Below, one piece after another: positions 51,207 to 59,421 of a stretch of 64,000 bases of DNA. The notes beneath the pieces are model-generated. The model worked only from the letters and a program-made list of their open reading frames with translations, was not told where the DNA came from and did no database searches. The position numbers were made by a program, and so were the translations under genes. The stretch is from Agreia pratensis (GTDB taxonomy: Bacteria; Actinomycetota; Actinomycetes; Actinomycetales; Microbacteriaceae). The stretch covers positions 372,001 to 436,000 of the forward strand of contig NZ_FXAY01000001.1 in the NCBI RefSeq assembly GCF_900177685.1. Reading direction: 5' to 3'. The first letter of the stretch is position 1. The number at the start of each line of letters is the position of its first letter.

Positions 51207-53705
51207 CTACTTCTTCGCAGCCAGGGTGCGCACCAGCGAGACCGCCTCCTTGGCCGACACCGTCGGCAGGTAGGCCTTGCCCACCGCGGCGCCGATCGCC
51301 GGCAGCTCCATCGGGTCTGCGTACGCCATGTAGATCGTCTCGTACGTGGGATTGAACTTCGCCTTGAACCGGAAAAGCGTCGAGAAGCCGTAGGCGGGCT
51401 CGAGCGTCTTGGCGAGGAACTCGAGAAGGCCCGTCATCACGGTCGGCGCCGGCGGCTCCTCGCCCGCGGCCAAGGGCTTGGAGGCGAGCGGCGCACCCGA
51501 CAGGCTCAGCACCTCGATACCGTCTTTCTGCATGGCCAGCGCGGCCGACGCGATGAGGAACTCCATGGTTCCGTTCATGCTTCCGTCGGCCCTGCGCATG
51601 AAGTCGATGGTGTAGCCCACGGGCACCCCGTCGCGATACATGGGCAGCCAGCTCGTGACCGCCTGGATCGCCCCCTCCGGGTTCACCGCGAGCATCAGCC
51701 TCACGTCGGGATCTTTGATCTCCTCCAAGGCGCCGAGAGTGAATCCCATCTCGGGCAACTCCTTCTCAGAGACCCAGGCTTCGGAGATCGCGTTGATCTG
51801 ATTCGACTGCGAGAGTGTGAGGTCGTCGTAGCTCAGCCATTCTGTCGTGAGCCCCTCCTTGATTCCGCGGTTCAGAGCCTGGCGCACCTTCTGCCACGGC
51901 TTGCCCGCCATATCGAGGGTCACCGGATGCATGAGCGTCTCCTCGCCGACCGACATGTACTGCCATCCCAGGTCGTCGAACGAACTCAAGAACTGCGGAT
52001 GCACGCTGTAGAAGACCGGAGTCCAGCTGTTGGCGTCGCAGAACTCGGAGAACTCGCGGATCGTCTGCGCAGCCCGGTCGTCGCTGCACACCGGGTCGCT
52101 CATGGTGATCGCGATGTCATTGATCACGCGGTACGCCACGGCCGCGTCACCGTCGGCGCTGAACCAGTAGACGTTGCCGGGCCAGGTTCCCATCCACCCC
52201 ATGGTGCCGCCGCCACCGCGCTTGAGCAGCGCTCTGAACCGCTGAGGATCGCCAACCCGAACGATCTGATCCGTGGCCGAGAACACCCTCAGGATGCCCG
52301 CGACCACGATCGCCCAGAACACCGGACCCACCCAGTGGAAGATCGCCCGGGTCAGCTCGTCTCGCGGCACCATCACGTGGCCCGTGGTGCCGAGGAAGTT
52401 CACCGGTATGAAGCGCCGGAAGACGTCTGCGGTGAGCTGCGGCAGCGTCGCATCCGGCACGTAGCTGCCGAGCGTCAGCCATCCGACGACCAGATACAGA
52501 ACCGACAGCGCGACGAGCGCCACAAGCGACACGAGCGTGAATCGGATGAGCGCTTCGCGCGGCGCTCTGATGTCGAAGTGAACTCGACGGGCCACCAGCA
52601 CAGCTGAGACCACGATCGGCACGACGACGGCGCTCCCGAGCCAGACCACGTAGTCGACCACGTCGAGCGATGGCCCTCCCGCACCCTCTGTCTGCAGGGT
52701 CTGCATGACGTCGAGCGAGAACCACGCGAGCAGTGCGAACGCGATGTTTACCAGCACGGCGAGCCACAGGGCGAATCGACGACCCTTGCGAAGACCCCAC
52801 GCGGCCACGAGCAGCAAGACCAGCGGAATGAAGGTGAGCAGCACGGGACCGGGGCCGGCGAGGCTCAGCAGGGCCAGCTGGTGCACGCAGCTGGCGCTCG
52901 TCGCTCCGGCGCACTGAGACGTCGTGGCCGCCGCGTCGGGAAATGTGCGGAACAGCTCGCTGGCCGCAGCGAACGGACCGAACCCGTCGGGGTTGATGAG
53001 CGCGATCACCGGGCCGACCGCGGTGACCGCCACGATCGTCGCGAGCAGCACGCGAACCTCTCCGTGCGAACTGCGTTGGGGTGCCACGGGTTCGCCGCGG
53101 CGTGCCAGCAACCGCCCGAGAAGAAGGCCGAGCACAGCTGCCGACAACCTGTACGAGTTCGACGAGTCGCCGTCGTAGAGCACGAACATCAGCAGAATCG
53201 AGAAGCTCACGACTCGTATGCGACGCCGCCACAGCGCCGACAGAAACGCGGATGCCGTGAGCAGGCTCCCGACGATCGGTGTCAGAGGGTCGAGGGTGAG
53301 GTCGAGAGACGTGCCGACCGCCCACCATTCGCCGGCAAGACTGCCGATCCACTGAAAGAAGACACCGACGACGAGGCCGAGGATGCCCGTGACCAGGAAC
53401 GATGCGACCAGTCGCCGCGCACCCATGGCTCGCTCGGCCGTTCCGAGAAGCACGAGCGAGAGGAGGACCCCGGCGAGCAGCTGTGCAGGATCTCCGGGAA
53501 TGAAGAGGGCGGTCACGAATGTCCACCACTGACCGTTCGACGCGGTCGTGACGCCTGCGCCCCAGGTCTCCTCGGCCGAGTCGAAGTACACGAAGTCGTA
53601 AACGGTGCCACTCACTACCGACGTCACGATGAGGAGCAGGGCGAACCCGACGCTCAACGGAATCGTACGCAGGTACCGCGCGATGAATCCGAGCGTCACA
53701 GACAT
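51207..53705 (-). CDS. mprF: MprF-like aminoacyl-phosphatidylglycerol synthase with N-terminal membrane domain
   Basis: An 832-residue membrane protein. The N-terminal 220 residues (about five to six segments) resemble a rhomboid-like fold: GQWWTFVTALFIPGDPAQLL, LLGTAERAMGARRLVASFLV. A second set of segments spans about 225-490. The C-terminal 330 residues are the DUF2156/MprF synthase domain, with GGGGTMGWMGTWPGNVYWFS, VGEETLMHPVTLDMAGKPWQ, RQALNRGIKEG and GTMEFLIASAALAMQKDGIE. This enzyme class moves an amino acid from tRNA to phosphatidylglycerol, which lowers surface charge and gives resistance to cationic peptides. The amino acid is unknown. ATG 53705; divergent from accE across 43 bp. 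Confidence 0.82.
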   Translation of the reverse strand: MSVTLGFIARYLRTIPLSVGFALLLIVTSVVSGTVYDFVYFDSAEETWGAGVTTASNGQWWTFVTALFIPGDPAQLLAGVLLSLVLLGTAERAMGARRLVASFLVTGILGLVVGVFFQWIGSLAGEWWAVGTSLDLTLDPLTPIVGSLLTASAFLSALWRRRIRVVSFSILLMFVLYDGDSSNSYRLSAAVLGLLLGRLLARRGEPVAPQRSSHGEVRVLLATIVAVTAVGPVIALINPDGFGPFAAASELFRTFPDAAATTSQCAGATSASCVHQLALLSLAGPGPVLLTFIPLVLLLVAAWGLRKGRRFALWLAVLVNIAFALLAWFSLDVMQTLQTEGAGGPSLDVVDYVVWLGSAVVVPIVVSAVLVARRVHFDIRAPREALIRFTLVSLVALVALSVLYLVVGWLTLGSYVPDATLPQLTADVFRRFIPVNFLGTTGHVMVPRDELTRAIFHWVGPVFWAIVVAGILRVFSATDQIVRVGDPQRFRALLKRGGGGTMGWMGTWPGNVYWFSADGDAAVAYRVINDIAITMSDPVCSDDRAAQTIREFSEFCDANSWTPVFYSVHPQFLSSFDDLGWQYMSVGEETLMHPVTLDMAGKPWQKVRQALNRGIKEGLTTEWLSYDDLTLSQSNQINAISEAWVSEKELPEMGFTLGALEEIKDPDVRLMLAVNPEGAIQAVTSWLPMYRDGVPVGYTIDFMRRADGSMNGTMEFLIASAALAMQKDGIEVLSLSGAPLASKPLAAGEEPPAPTVMTGLLEFLAKTLEPAYGFSTLFRFKAKFNPTYETIYMAYADPMELPAIGAAVGKAYLPTVSAKEAVSLVRTLAAKK

Positions 53706-53748
53706 CCGGCCCTCCCCCAGGTCGTGCTCCTAATGTAGCCTCGAGTTC

Positions 53749-53991
53749 GTGACTGAATCGACACCGCGCCACGCAGCAGCCCCCGAGCCGATCGAGTTCA
53801 CGATCACCACGCCGAACCTCGAGCCCGAGCAGATCGCGGCGGTCACGGCGGTGCTCCAGGCGGCTATCGCGAATACGTCCGACGTGTCGAACGAGGCGGT
53901 CGCGCCCACGGTGACCGGCTGGGAGAAGTCGCGCCGCGACCTGCGCACGCCCATCCACCCGGGTGCAGGTGAATGGCGCCGCGCGACGTAG
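53749..53991 (+). CDS. accE: Acyl-CoA carboxylase epsilon subunit
   Basis: An 80-residue protein typical of the small actinobacterial epsilon subunits that tie alpha and beta subunits of acyl-CoA carboxylase together. IEFTITTPNLEPEQIAAVTA forms the strand and helix of the core. WEKSRRDLRTPIHPGAGEW at the C terminus is the usual ending. The middle is a short unstructured link. GTG 53749; no ribosome site is evident, but TAATGT (53731-53736) could be a -10 box giving a leaderless message. It lies 4.6 kb from pccB and 5.4 kb from the alpha gene. Confidence 0.87.
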   Translation: MTESTPRHAAAPEPIEFTITTPNLEPEQIAAVTAVLQAAIANTSDVSNEAVAPTVTGWEKSRRDLRTPIHPGAGEWRRAT

Positions 53992-54173
53992 CGGTTATGC
54001 GGTTCCAGCCGCGCCGATGCTGGGTTTCAGCGCTTTTCGAAAGCGTGTCCTCATTTATGCCGACTGGTGTCGTATAGGCGAGTCGAGTCATGATGACTTT
54101 GCTAGGTGTTCTCCTTCGGGATGAACATCGCCAGTCCATTGCCATCTAGGGTAAGCGGGCAGTGAACTGGGGG

Positions 54174-54210
54174 CGAGTCAGAGCACTATTCGGGTTAGTG
54201 CTCTGACTCG
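54174..54210. repeat. Perfect 15-bp hairpin in the accE downstream region
   Basis: Arms 54174-54188 and 54196-54210 (CGAGTCAGAGCACTA and its exact complement) enclose a 7-base loop. No T-run follows on either strand. It stands 11 bases before a second, terminator-like hairpin. It may stabilise the accE 3' end or be part of a small RNA. Confidence 0.6.
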
Positions 54211-54221
54211 GATTCGTAACT

Positions 54222-54255
54222 GTGGGGCCGATGGATTACCGTCGGCCCCACTTTT
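54222..54255 (+). terminator. Intrinsic terminator
   Basis: GTGGGGCCGA (54222-54231) pairs exactly with TCGGCCCCAC (54242-54251). The stem extends inward by three more pairs (one G-T) to a 4-base ATTA loop, and TTTT follows at once. This is a good rho-independent terminator for rightward transcription from accE, and the stem alone may also stop the convergent kinase-like operon. Confidence 0.75.
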
Positions 54256-54273
54256 ACATTCGACCGCGTGCGC

Positions 54274-55293
54274 TCACGGCCTCCGGATCTCGTGCCACAA
54301 GGTGACTTCGTCGTCGCCATCGTCGTCGCCGAGCGCGGCCGCGGTTCCGTCGTCGCCGGTCTCTCGAAGGCCCACAACCGACACGGCGGTGTCCGAATTC
54401 TCCGTGCCGGTCCTGATGATCAGTCGATCGGCCTCGATTCCGCCGACCACGTCGACGAGCTCGGCGAGCGCTGCGAGCCTGTCCATCTCGGGCAGCGCGT
54501 CGAGCCCTCCGTCGTCGAGCATCGTGACATGCACGCCTCGTCGGCGAGCGGCCATCACCTCGGCGCGCACGTCGTCGGTGAGCAGCAGCCGGCCTCGGAT
54601 CTCGTCACGGATCGCGGCCTCGAGATGGAGACACTCGCGCCGCTCGTCGGCCCCGAGGTCGCCTCCGGATGCGACGATGCGACGCAGCATCGGAGCTGCC
54701 AGCTTGTCCATCTGCTCGAGGCGGTGCCTGCGCTCGTAGAGAAGCGCTTCCTGGTTGGCCTGCCACTCGGCCGCCTTGATACCGGCGCGCGCGTACTGGG
54801 CGGCATCCTGCTCGGCACGCACCAGCGCGATCGACAGGGCGTGTGCGATCGCCACCCACATAGCGCCTCCGAAGACGCCGGTCAGGATCAGTGCCAGGGG
54901 ATCCGCCCACACCACGATTGCGACCACCGTGACGCCGACACCGATCCACGCGAACACGGGCTGGCCGCGCACCATCGTGATCACGAGCAGCGTGAAGACC
55001 CCGGCCACGAACCATGTCGCGTACCCGTTCGCGGCGTGCGGATCGAGCTGTGACAGAACGAGGATCGAGAGAACGGGGCCGACGGCTACGTTGAGTGCCG
55101 CATTCCACCCCGCCATCGGTTTCGCCGTGGGAGCCCACAGGCTCACCGCGGTGGCAGCCGCATACAGGACCATGGCGACAACGACGGGTGCGGGGTCGCG
55201 CGGCACCGAGATCGATGAGAGTGCGAGAACCAGGTGGTACGCGGAGAACAGGGCCGCGAGACCGATGACGAGGAATCTGGGCGACGAGATCAT
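54274..55293 (-). CDS. Membrane protein resembling a degenerate histidine kinase
   Basis: A 339-residue protein. The first 160 residues hold about six hydrophobic segments arranged as in NarL-group sensor kinases. A helical stretch, EALLYERRHRLEQMDKLAAP, sits where the dimerisation and phosphorylation helix would be. The final 130 residues have alternating helices and strands (RLLLTDDVRAEVMAARRRGV, DRLIIRTGTENSDTAVSVVG) but no N-box, no D-x-G-x-G and no second G-box. It therefore looks like a kinase that has lost ATP binding. Its start overlaps the true kinase stop by ATGA. A role modulating that kinase is inference. Confidence 0.72.
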   Translation of the reverse strand: MISSPRFLVIGLAALFSAYHLVLALSSISVPRDPAPVVVAMVLYAAATAVSLWAPTAKPMAGWNAALNVAVGPVLSILVLSQLDPHAANGYATWFVAGVFTLLVITMVRGQPVFAWIGVGVTVVAIVVWADPLALILTGVFGGAMWVAIAHALSIALVRAEQDAAQYARAGIKAAEWQANQEALLYERRHRLEQMDKLAAPMLRRIVASGGDLGADERRECLHLEAAIRDEIRGRLLLTDDVRAEVMAARRRGVHVTMLDDGGLDALPEMDRLAALAELVDVVGGIEADRLIIRTGTENSDTAVSVVGLRETGDDGTAAALGDDDGDDEVTLWHEIRRP

Positions 55294-56606
55294 GAGGCCT
55301 GCTCGCCGAGATCGAAGGCGCGTCGTATGTGCTCAGCGGTGGTCTCGCCGTTGGGGTCGGGCCATATGATCACGATCGAGGCGCCGCCGCCGGGAACCGA
55401 TTGGATCTGCACGGCTCCCCCCACGGTAGCGACGCGTTCGCGGATGCTGACGCGCAGCCCAAGCCTCTCCTGCGGAACCTGAGCGGGATCGAAGCCCACA
55501 CCGGTGTCCGACACCTGCACGGTGAAGCCCTCTCCCTTGTCTGCGTGAACCGAGAGCGTGCGCTCGATCGCGACCTTGTCGGCCGTGGGATCGTCGGCAT
55601 GCTGGAGGCTGTTGACCATCGCCTGCACAGAAGCGGAGAAGACCGCCTCGGCGACGTCTCCGGGCACGGTGCGCTGCGGAATCGACCCGTGGGCGTAGTC
55701 GAACCCGGGCGAGAGCACATGGGCTGCATTGGCGAGGCGCTCGGCCAGTTCGCCGAGCGTGGTCTCGAATCCGGGTTTGCCGGGTTCTCCCGACGAGTGG
55801 AGGGCTCGGAGCGCATCCCGCGCCATCTCCACGACCAGATCGCGTTCCATGGCACTGTTGCTCTTCGATGCCGACAGCAGGGTCGTGAGTACGCGATCGT
55901 GCACGAGCGCATCGACGTGCAGACGCTCCGCCTCCATCGCATCCTGTTTCACGGCGACGGAGTAGCGCAGCATGGCCGCCTGCTGGGCCTGGTCTACGCG
56001 ATCGGCGGCATTGCGCAACGTCGTGAGCAGAATGAGGATGAAGGCGCCCAAGATGAAGACATACAGCGCGTCGAGGGCTGCGAGGCCGGGATCCGCTCCT
56101 CCGCCGGAAGGCAGGGCACGCAGGATCGCGTACATGATCGGCACAACCACGACGTACAGCCCGGCGAGCCAGACGTTGAAGGCGATCGCGGCGTAGGCGG
56201 TCGCCACCGTCACGATGTACCACAGCCATGGTTCAGTGGGCGCGGTCTCGTTCGGCTGGATCACCGCTGCCGGCCAGAGCACGAGCGACAAGACGAACAC
56301 GGTCGCCATCGCACCCGCGGCGATGGCGACTCCGCGCGCGACGATGCTGGTGATGAGCACGGCGAACATGCCGGTGAACAAGACAACAGGCATCGCGATC
56401 GCCCAGCCCGGCGAGAGATAGTCGCCCGACGCGAGAAGGTTGGGCAGGGCCTGCAGAGCGAAGACGATACCGAAGACTCCCGCGGTTCGACTCATCACGG
56501 TTTCGATACGCGCCCTCGAAATCGAGCCGCGCGTACGATTCAGGATGCCGGGAGGCGCCGATGGTCCTCGGGTCTCGGTGCTCGCTGGTCGAGCGGGTGC
56601 AGACAT
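55290..56606 (-). CDS. Sensor histidine kinase, NarL/DesK-like group
   Basis: A 438-residue kinase. After a cytoplasmic head of about 35 residues, six or so hydrophobic segments (to about 200) form the sensor, with almost no external domain, so a membrane signal is likely. His236 in VDALVHDRVLTTLL is the phosphoacceptor (HisKA_3-like). The ATPase domain has the N-box VQAMVNSLQHADD, DTGVGFDPAQ and GLRVSIRERVATVGG. ATG 56606 lies four bases after the regulator stop with AGGTGA before it; an ATG nine codons upstream is less good. It follows the response regulator and overlaps the kinase-like gene, giving a three-gene operon. Confidence 0.88.
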   Translation of the reverse strand: MSAPARPASTETRGPSAPPGILNRTRGSISRARIETVMSRTAGVFGIVFALQALPNLLASGDYLSPGWAIAMPVVLFTGMFAVLITSIVARGVAIAAGAMATVFVLSLVLWPAAVIQPNETAPTEPWLWYIVTVATAYAAIAFNVWLAGLYVVVVPIMYAILRALPSGGGADPGLAALDALYVFILGAFILILLTTLRNAADRVDQAQQAAMLRYSVAVKQDAMEAERLHVDALVHDRVLTTLLSASKSNSAMERDLVVEMARDALRALHSSGEPGKPGFETTLGELAERLANAAHVLSPGFDYAHGSIPQRTVPGDVAEAVFSASVQAMVNSLQHADDPTADKVAIERTLSVHADKGEGFTVQVSDTGVGFDPAQVPQERLGLRVSIRERVATVGGAVQIQSVPGGGASIVIIWPDPNGETTAEHIRRAFDLGEQAS

Positions 56607-56610
56607 GCGC

Positions 56611-57309
56611 TCACCTGCCGTCGGTGTTCTCACCGAGAGCCAGGATGCCGTCTTCGACGGCCCGCTTCAGGAGATCGACCTTGGTCGGAGCGGGGCGGCC
56701 CACCTGCACGTACTTGGCGCGCACCCTGTCGAGATATTCGCGTGCGGTCGGTGTGGCGATGCCCAGCTCAGCCGCAACGAGTTTGAGGGGCAGGCCGGCC
56801 GCATACAGGTGCAGCACGTCGCGCTCTCGGGCCGTGAGCCGAGCCCGAGAGAATTCGGCATCTGCGTCGATGGCGCTCGCCCACTCGAGGTTGTTGAGCA
56901 CTCCGCCCGCAGCGACCGTGGCTATCGCCGCGATCACCGTACTGGTGGCCGCCGACTTCGGGATGACGCCTGCGGCACCCGCCGCGAGCGCTTCACGAAC
57001 GCTGGCGGTGCGGTCTGCGATGCTGTGCACGAGAACCGATGCGCCGGTGTTTAGCGCGGCCTCGACGTTGTGGGTGACACTGAGCCCGTCTCCGATGCTG
57101 AGGTCGAGCACGACGACGTCAGACGGCCGGGTACCGAGCGCGCGAATGAGGTCGGGAACAGTCAGCCCAACGGCGACGACCTCGTAGCCGGCCTCAAGGC
57201 ACGCGGCCTTGAGCCCGAGAAGAACCGATTCGTGATCGTCGACGATCGCGACGCGCACCGTCGTTTCGGAGAGACGATCGGCCGAAGCCGTCTTGTCTGC
57301 GGGAATCAT
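56611..57309 (-). CDS. LuxR-type response regulator
   Basis: A 232-residue two-component regulator. The receiver has the acidic pair D24-D25 in VAIVDDHES, Asp69 in VVVLDLSIGDG as phosphorylation site, and the conserved Lys in AGVIPKSA. The C-terminal helix-turn-helix is LTARERDVLHLYAAGLPLKL to VAAELGIATPTAREYLDRVR. ATG 57309 has GGAGGGAAGG in front, which fixes the start against a long upstream frame. The target genes are unknown; the neighbouring methyltransferase, maf and lipid genes are possible. It leads the operon. Confidence 0.9.
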   Translation of the reverse strand: MIPADKTASADRLSETTVRVAIVDDHESVLLGLKAACLEAGYEVVAVGLTVPDLIRALGTRPSDVVVLDLSIGDGLSVTHNVEAALNTGASVLVHSIADRTASVREALAAGAAGVIPKSAATSTVIAAIATVAAGGVLNNLEWASAIDADAEFSRARLTARERDVLHLYAAGLPLKLVAAELGIATPTAREYLDRVRAKYVQVGRPAPTKVDLLKRAVEDGILALGENTDGR

Positions 57310-57371
57310 GGTGGCCTTCCCTCCGCGGGTCACTTCGATGGTAACGGACGTGCGCTTCGAGCGTTCGAGGG

Positions 57372-58658
57372 TCAGCCCTTCGTGAGGACTGCCACGGATT
57401 CGACATGGTGCGTGTGAGGGAAGAGGTCGAACGCGCGCATCGAGCGCACGCGATAGCCGCCGCGCTCGAACTGCCCGGCGTCGCGCGCGAAGGCAACGGG
57501 ATCGCACGCGACGTAGACGACCTGAGCGACGTCGAGCGAGATCAGGGAGTTGACGACCTGCTTGCCCGCCCCAGCGCGGGGCGGGTCGAGGATCACTGTG
57601 GCGCGAGACAACCGCTCGCGCTCAGAAGCCTGTGCACTCTTCTCGAGCTGGCGCAGATAGCGGTCGACCCTGTTCGTCTCTGCGTTCGCGCCGAAGAATT
57701 CGCTGAGGTTCTCGGCCGCATAGTCCGTCGCGAGTTCGTTGCCTTCGACGCTGGTGATGCGCAGGCCCGAGCCGACCTTCTCCCCCAGCGCCGCGGCGAG
57801 GAGCCCGACGCCGCCGTAGAGGTCGAGATTGAACGCGGCGGGATCGAGAAGCTCGTCGAGCACCTCGCTGCGGATCGCCCGAGACAGTGTCGACGCCGCT
57901 GAGCGGTGCACCTGCCAGAAACCCTGCTCATCGAGCAGGAACTCGCGCCCGTCGACCACCTCGGTGATACTGCGCCCACGCCTCGCTGCGGCGCGCTTGC
58001 CCCGCCCGTTCTCCGGCGTCTCCGTCGAGGTGACGAAGCGAGGCGCTCCCTGCGACGGCGCGACCAGGTCGATGTACCCGTCGGCAGGAAAGTCCGAGCC
58101 GTCGACTCGATCACCGAGCGGGGCCTCGTGCTCGAGCGCCGGCGTCGCCAGCGGAAGGTCGTCGACGGCGATGACCCGATGCGAACGGGCCGCGAACGGA
58201 CCGACGCGGCCATCGGCATCCACGTGCAGTCGCACGCGCGTTCGCCAGCCGAGACCGCCGCGCTCGTCGTCACCGTCGACGGCTTCGACCTCGACGTCGC
58301 GTTCAAGACCGGCGAAACGCTTGAGCGAGTCGACGATGACCTGACGCTTGAGTTCGCGCTGCCACGACAGGTCGATGTGGCCGAATTCGGCTCCGCCCGC
58401 CCTGTTGTCGGGGTCACGATCGATCGAGGCGGCCTGCCAGACGTGAGGCACGCGATGAGGCGATGCCTCGAGCACACGAACAGTGTCAGCCCGCCAGAAC
58501 GAGGCGTGCTCGTCGTCGGTGATGCGTGCGATCACCCGCTCGCCGGGCAGCGAGTCCGTGACGAAGACCACGCGGCCATCGAGTCGTGCGACCGATATTC
58601 CGCCGTGGGCTACGTTGGTAATCTCCAGCTCGACCTGTGTTCCCTGCGCGTCAGCCAT
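57372..58658 (-). CDS. TrmA/RumA-family RNA (uracil-5-)-methyltransferase
   Basis: A 428-residue SAM-dependent enzyme that methylates uracil C5 in rRNA or tRNA. An N-terminal TRAM RNA-binding domain (about 6-62: VELEITNVAHGGISVARLDG, VVFVTDSLPGERVIARI) is followed by an RNA-binding and linker part and the methyltransferase domain: FNLDLYGGVGLLAAALG for SAM, VILDPPRAGAGKQVV, and VVYVACDPVAFARD with the catalytic Cys. No four-cysteine iron-sulphur site is seen as in E. coli RlmD. ATG 58658 gives a proper TRAM start; the long upstream frame runs through maf. Divergent from maf by 36 bp. Confidence 0.88.
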   Translation of the reverse strand: MADAQGTQVELEITNVAHGGISVARLDGRVVFVTDSLPGERVIARITDDEHASFWRADTVRVLEASPHRVPHVWQAASIDRDPDNRAGGAEFGHIDLSWQRELKRQVIVDSLKRFAGLERDVEVEAVDGDDERGGLGWRTRVRLHVDADGRVGPFAARSHRVIAVDDLPLATPALEHEAPLGDRVDGSDFPADGYIDLVAPSQGAPRFVTSTETPENGRGKRAAARRGRSITEVVDGREFLLDEQGFWQVHRSAASTLSRAIRSEVLDELLDPAAFNLDLYGGVGLLAAALGEKVGSGLRITSVEGNELATDYAAENLSEFFGANAETNRVDRYLRQLEKSAQASERERLSRATVILDPPRAGAGKQVVNSLISLDVAQVVYVACDPVAFARDAGQFERGGYRVRSMRAFDLFPHTHHVESVAVLTKG

Positions 58659-58694
58659 GGTTCGAGCATCCCATACGAAAGGGCGGTCCTCTCC

Positions 58695-59339
58695 GTGCGC
58701 CTCTATCTCGCATCCACCTCGCCGGCTCGCCTCGCCCTGCTCAGGCAGGTCGGCATCGAACCCGTCGTCGTGCCGTCGAACGTCGACGAAGAGGCCGCCG
58801 TGCGGCTCGCGACCGATTCCAACGGCGAACTGGATGCCTCGGCGATGGTCACTCTGCTGGCCCGGTTGAAGGCCGAGGCGATTCTCGGGCAGCAGCCGGA
58901 TGGCGAGGCGATCGACGGGGTGATTCTCGGCGGCGATTCGGCCTTCGAGCTCGATGGCATCATCTACGGCAAGCCTCACGAGCCTCAGGTCGCCCGCGAC
59001 AGATGGCTCGAGCAGCGGGGCAAGACGGGCACGCTGCACTCGGGGCACTGGATCATCGAGGTCAAGAACGGCGAGCCGGCCAGGGCGCTCGGCGCCACAG
59101 CTCACGCCTCGGTGGAGTTCGCCGCCGACATCACCGAGCAGGAGATCGACGCGTATGTCGCGAGTGGCGAGCCCCTGCAGGTGGCTGGGGCTTTCACGGT
59201 CGACGGGCTCGCGGCACCGTTCATCCGCTCGGTCACGGGGGCGCCGTCCACGGTGATCGGCATGTCCCTGCCAACACTCCGCACCATGCTCGCCGAGATC
59301 GATATCGACATGATGTCGCTTCGAAACGTCGTCCGATAA
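58695..59339 (+). CDS. maf: Maf-like nucleoside triphosphate pyrophosphatase
   Basis: A 214-residue Maf protein, which hydrolyses non-canonical or pyrimidine nucleotides and is linked to septum control. The N terminus RLYLASTSPARLALLRQVGI matches the SxSPRR-type substrate loop, here with Ala for the first Arg; ILGGDSAFELDGIIYGKP holds the catalytic Asp region; RWLEQRGKTGTLHSGHWIIE and AGAFTVDGLAAPFIRSVTG follow. GTG 58695 gives the family start. It precedes the biotin carboxylase alpha gene by 82 bp, an order common in actinobacteria. Confidence 0.9.
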   Translation: MRLYLASTSPARLALLRQVGIEPVVVPSNVDEEAAVRLATDSNGELDASAMVTLLARLKAEAILGQQPDGEAIDGVILGGDSAFELDGIIYGKPHEPQVARDRWLEQRGKTGTLHSGHWIIEVKNGEPARALGATAHASVEFAADITEQEIDAYVASGEPLQVAGAFTVDGLAAPFIRSVTGAPSTVIGMSLPTLRTMLAEIDIDMMSLRNVVR

Positions 59340-59421
59340 GAGGTTCCCACAGGGTCTGCACGGCATTTTTGTCCGTGTCTGCCAAAGGACGGCAACCTCG
59401 GCCCAATAGGCTGGGTGCATT

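Noticed and set aside
53864-54145. Minus-strand frame of 93 codons overlapping accE
   Set aside because: Overlaps most of a recognised gene. AAGGAG nearby on the minus strand is over 20 bases from any matching start, and the product is arginine/serine-rich without motifs.
54098-54180. Minus-strand stretch ending in the residues LAMFIPKENT before a stop, looking like the tail of a lost protein
   Set aside because: Only about 25 codons are open and no start codon lies before the upstream in-frame stop; too short to call a pseudogene.
54174-54210. Possible tRNA or attachment site because of the strong hairpin
   Set aside because: No T-arm, anticodon arm or CCA-type ends, no integrase gene and no direct repeat partner found by eye.
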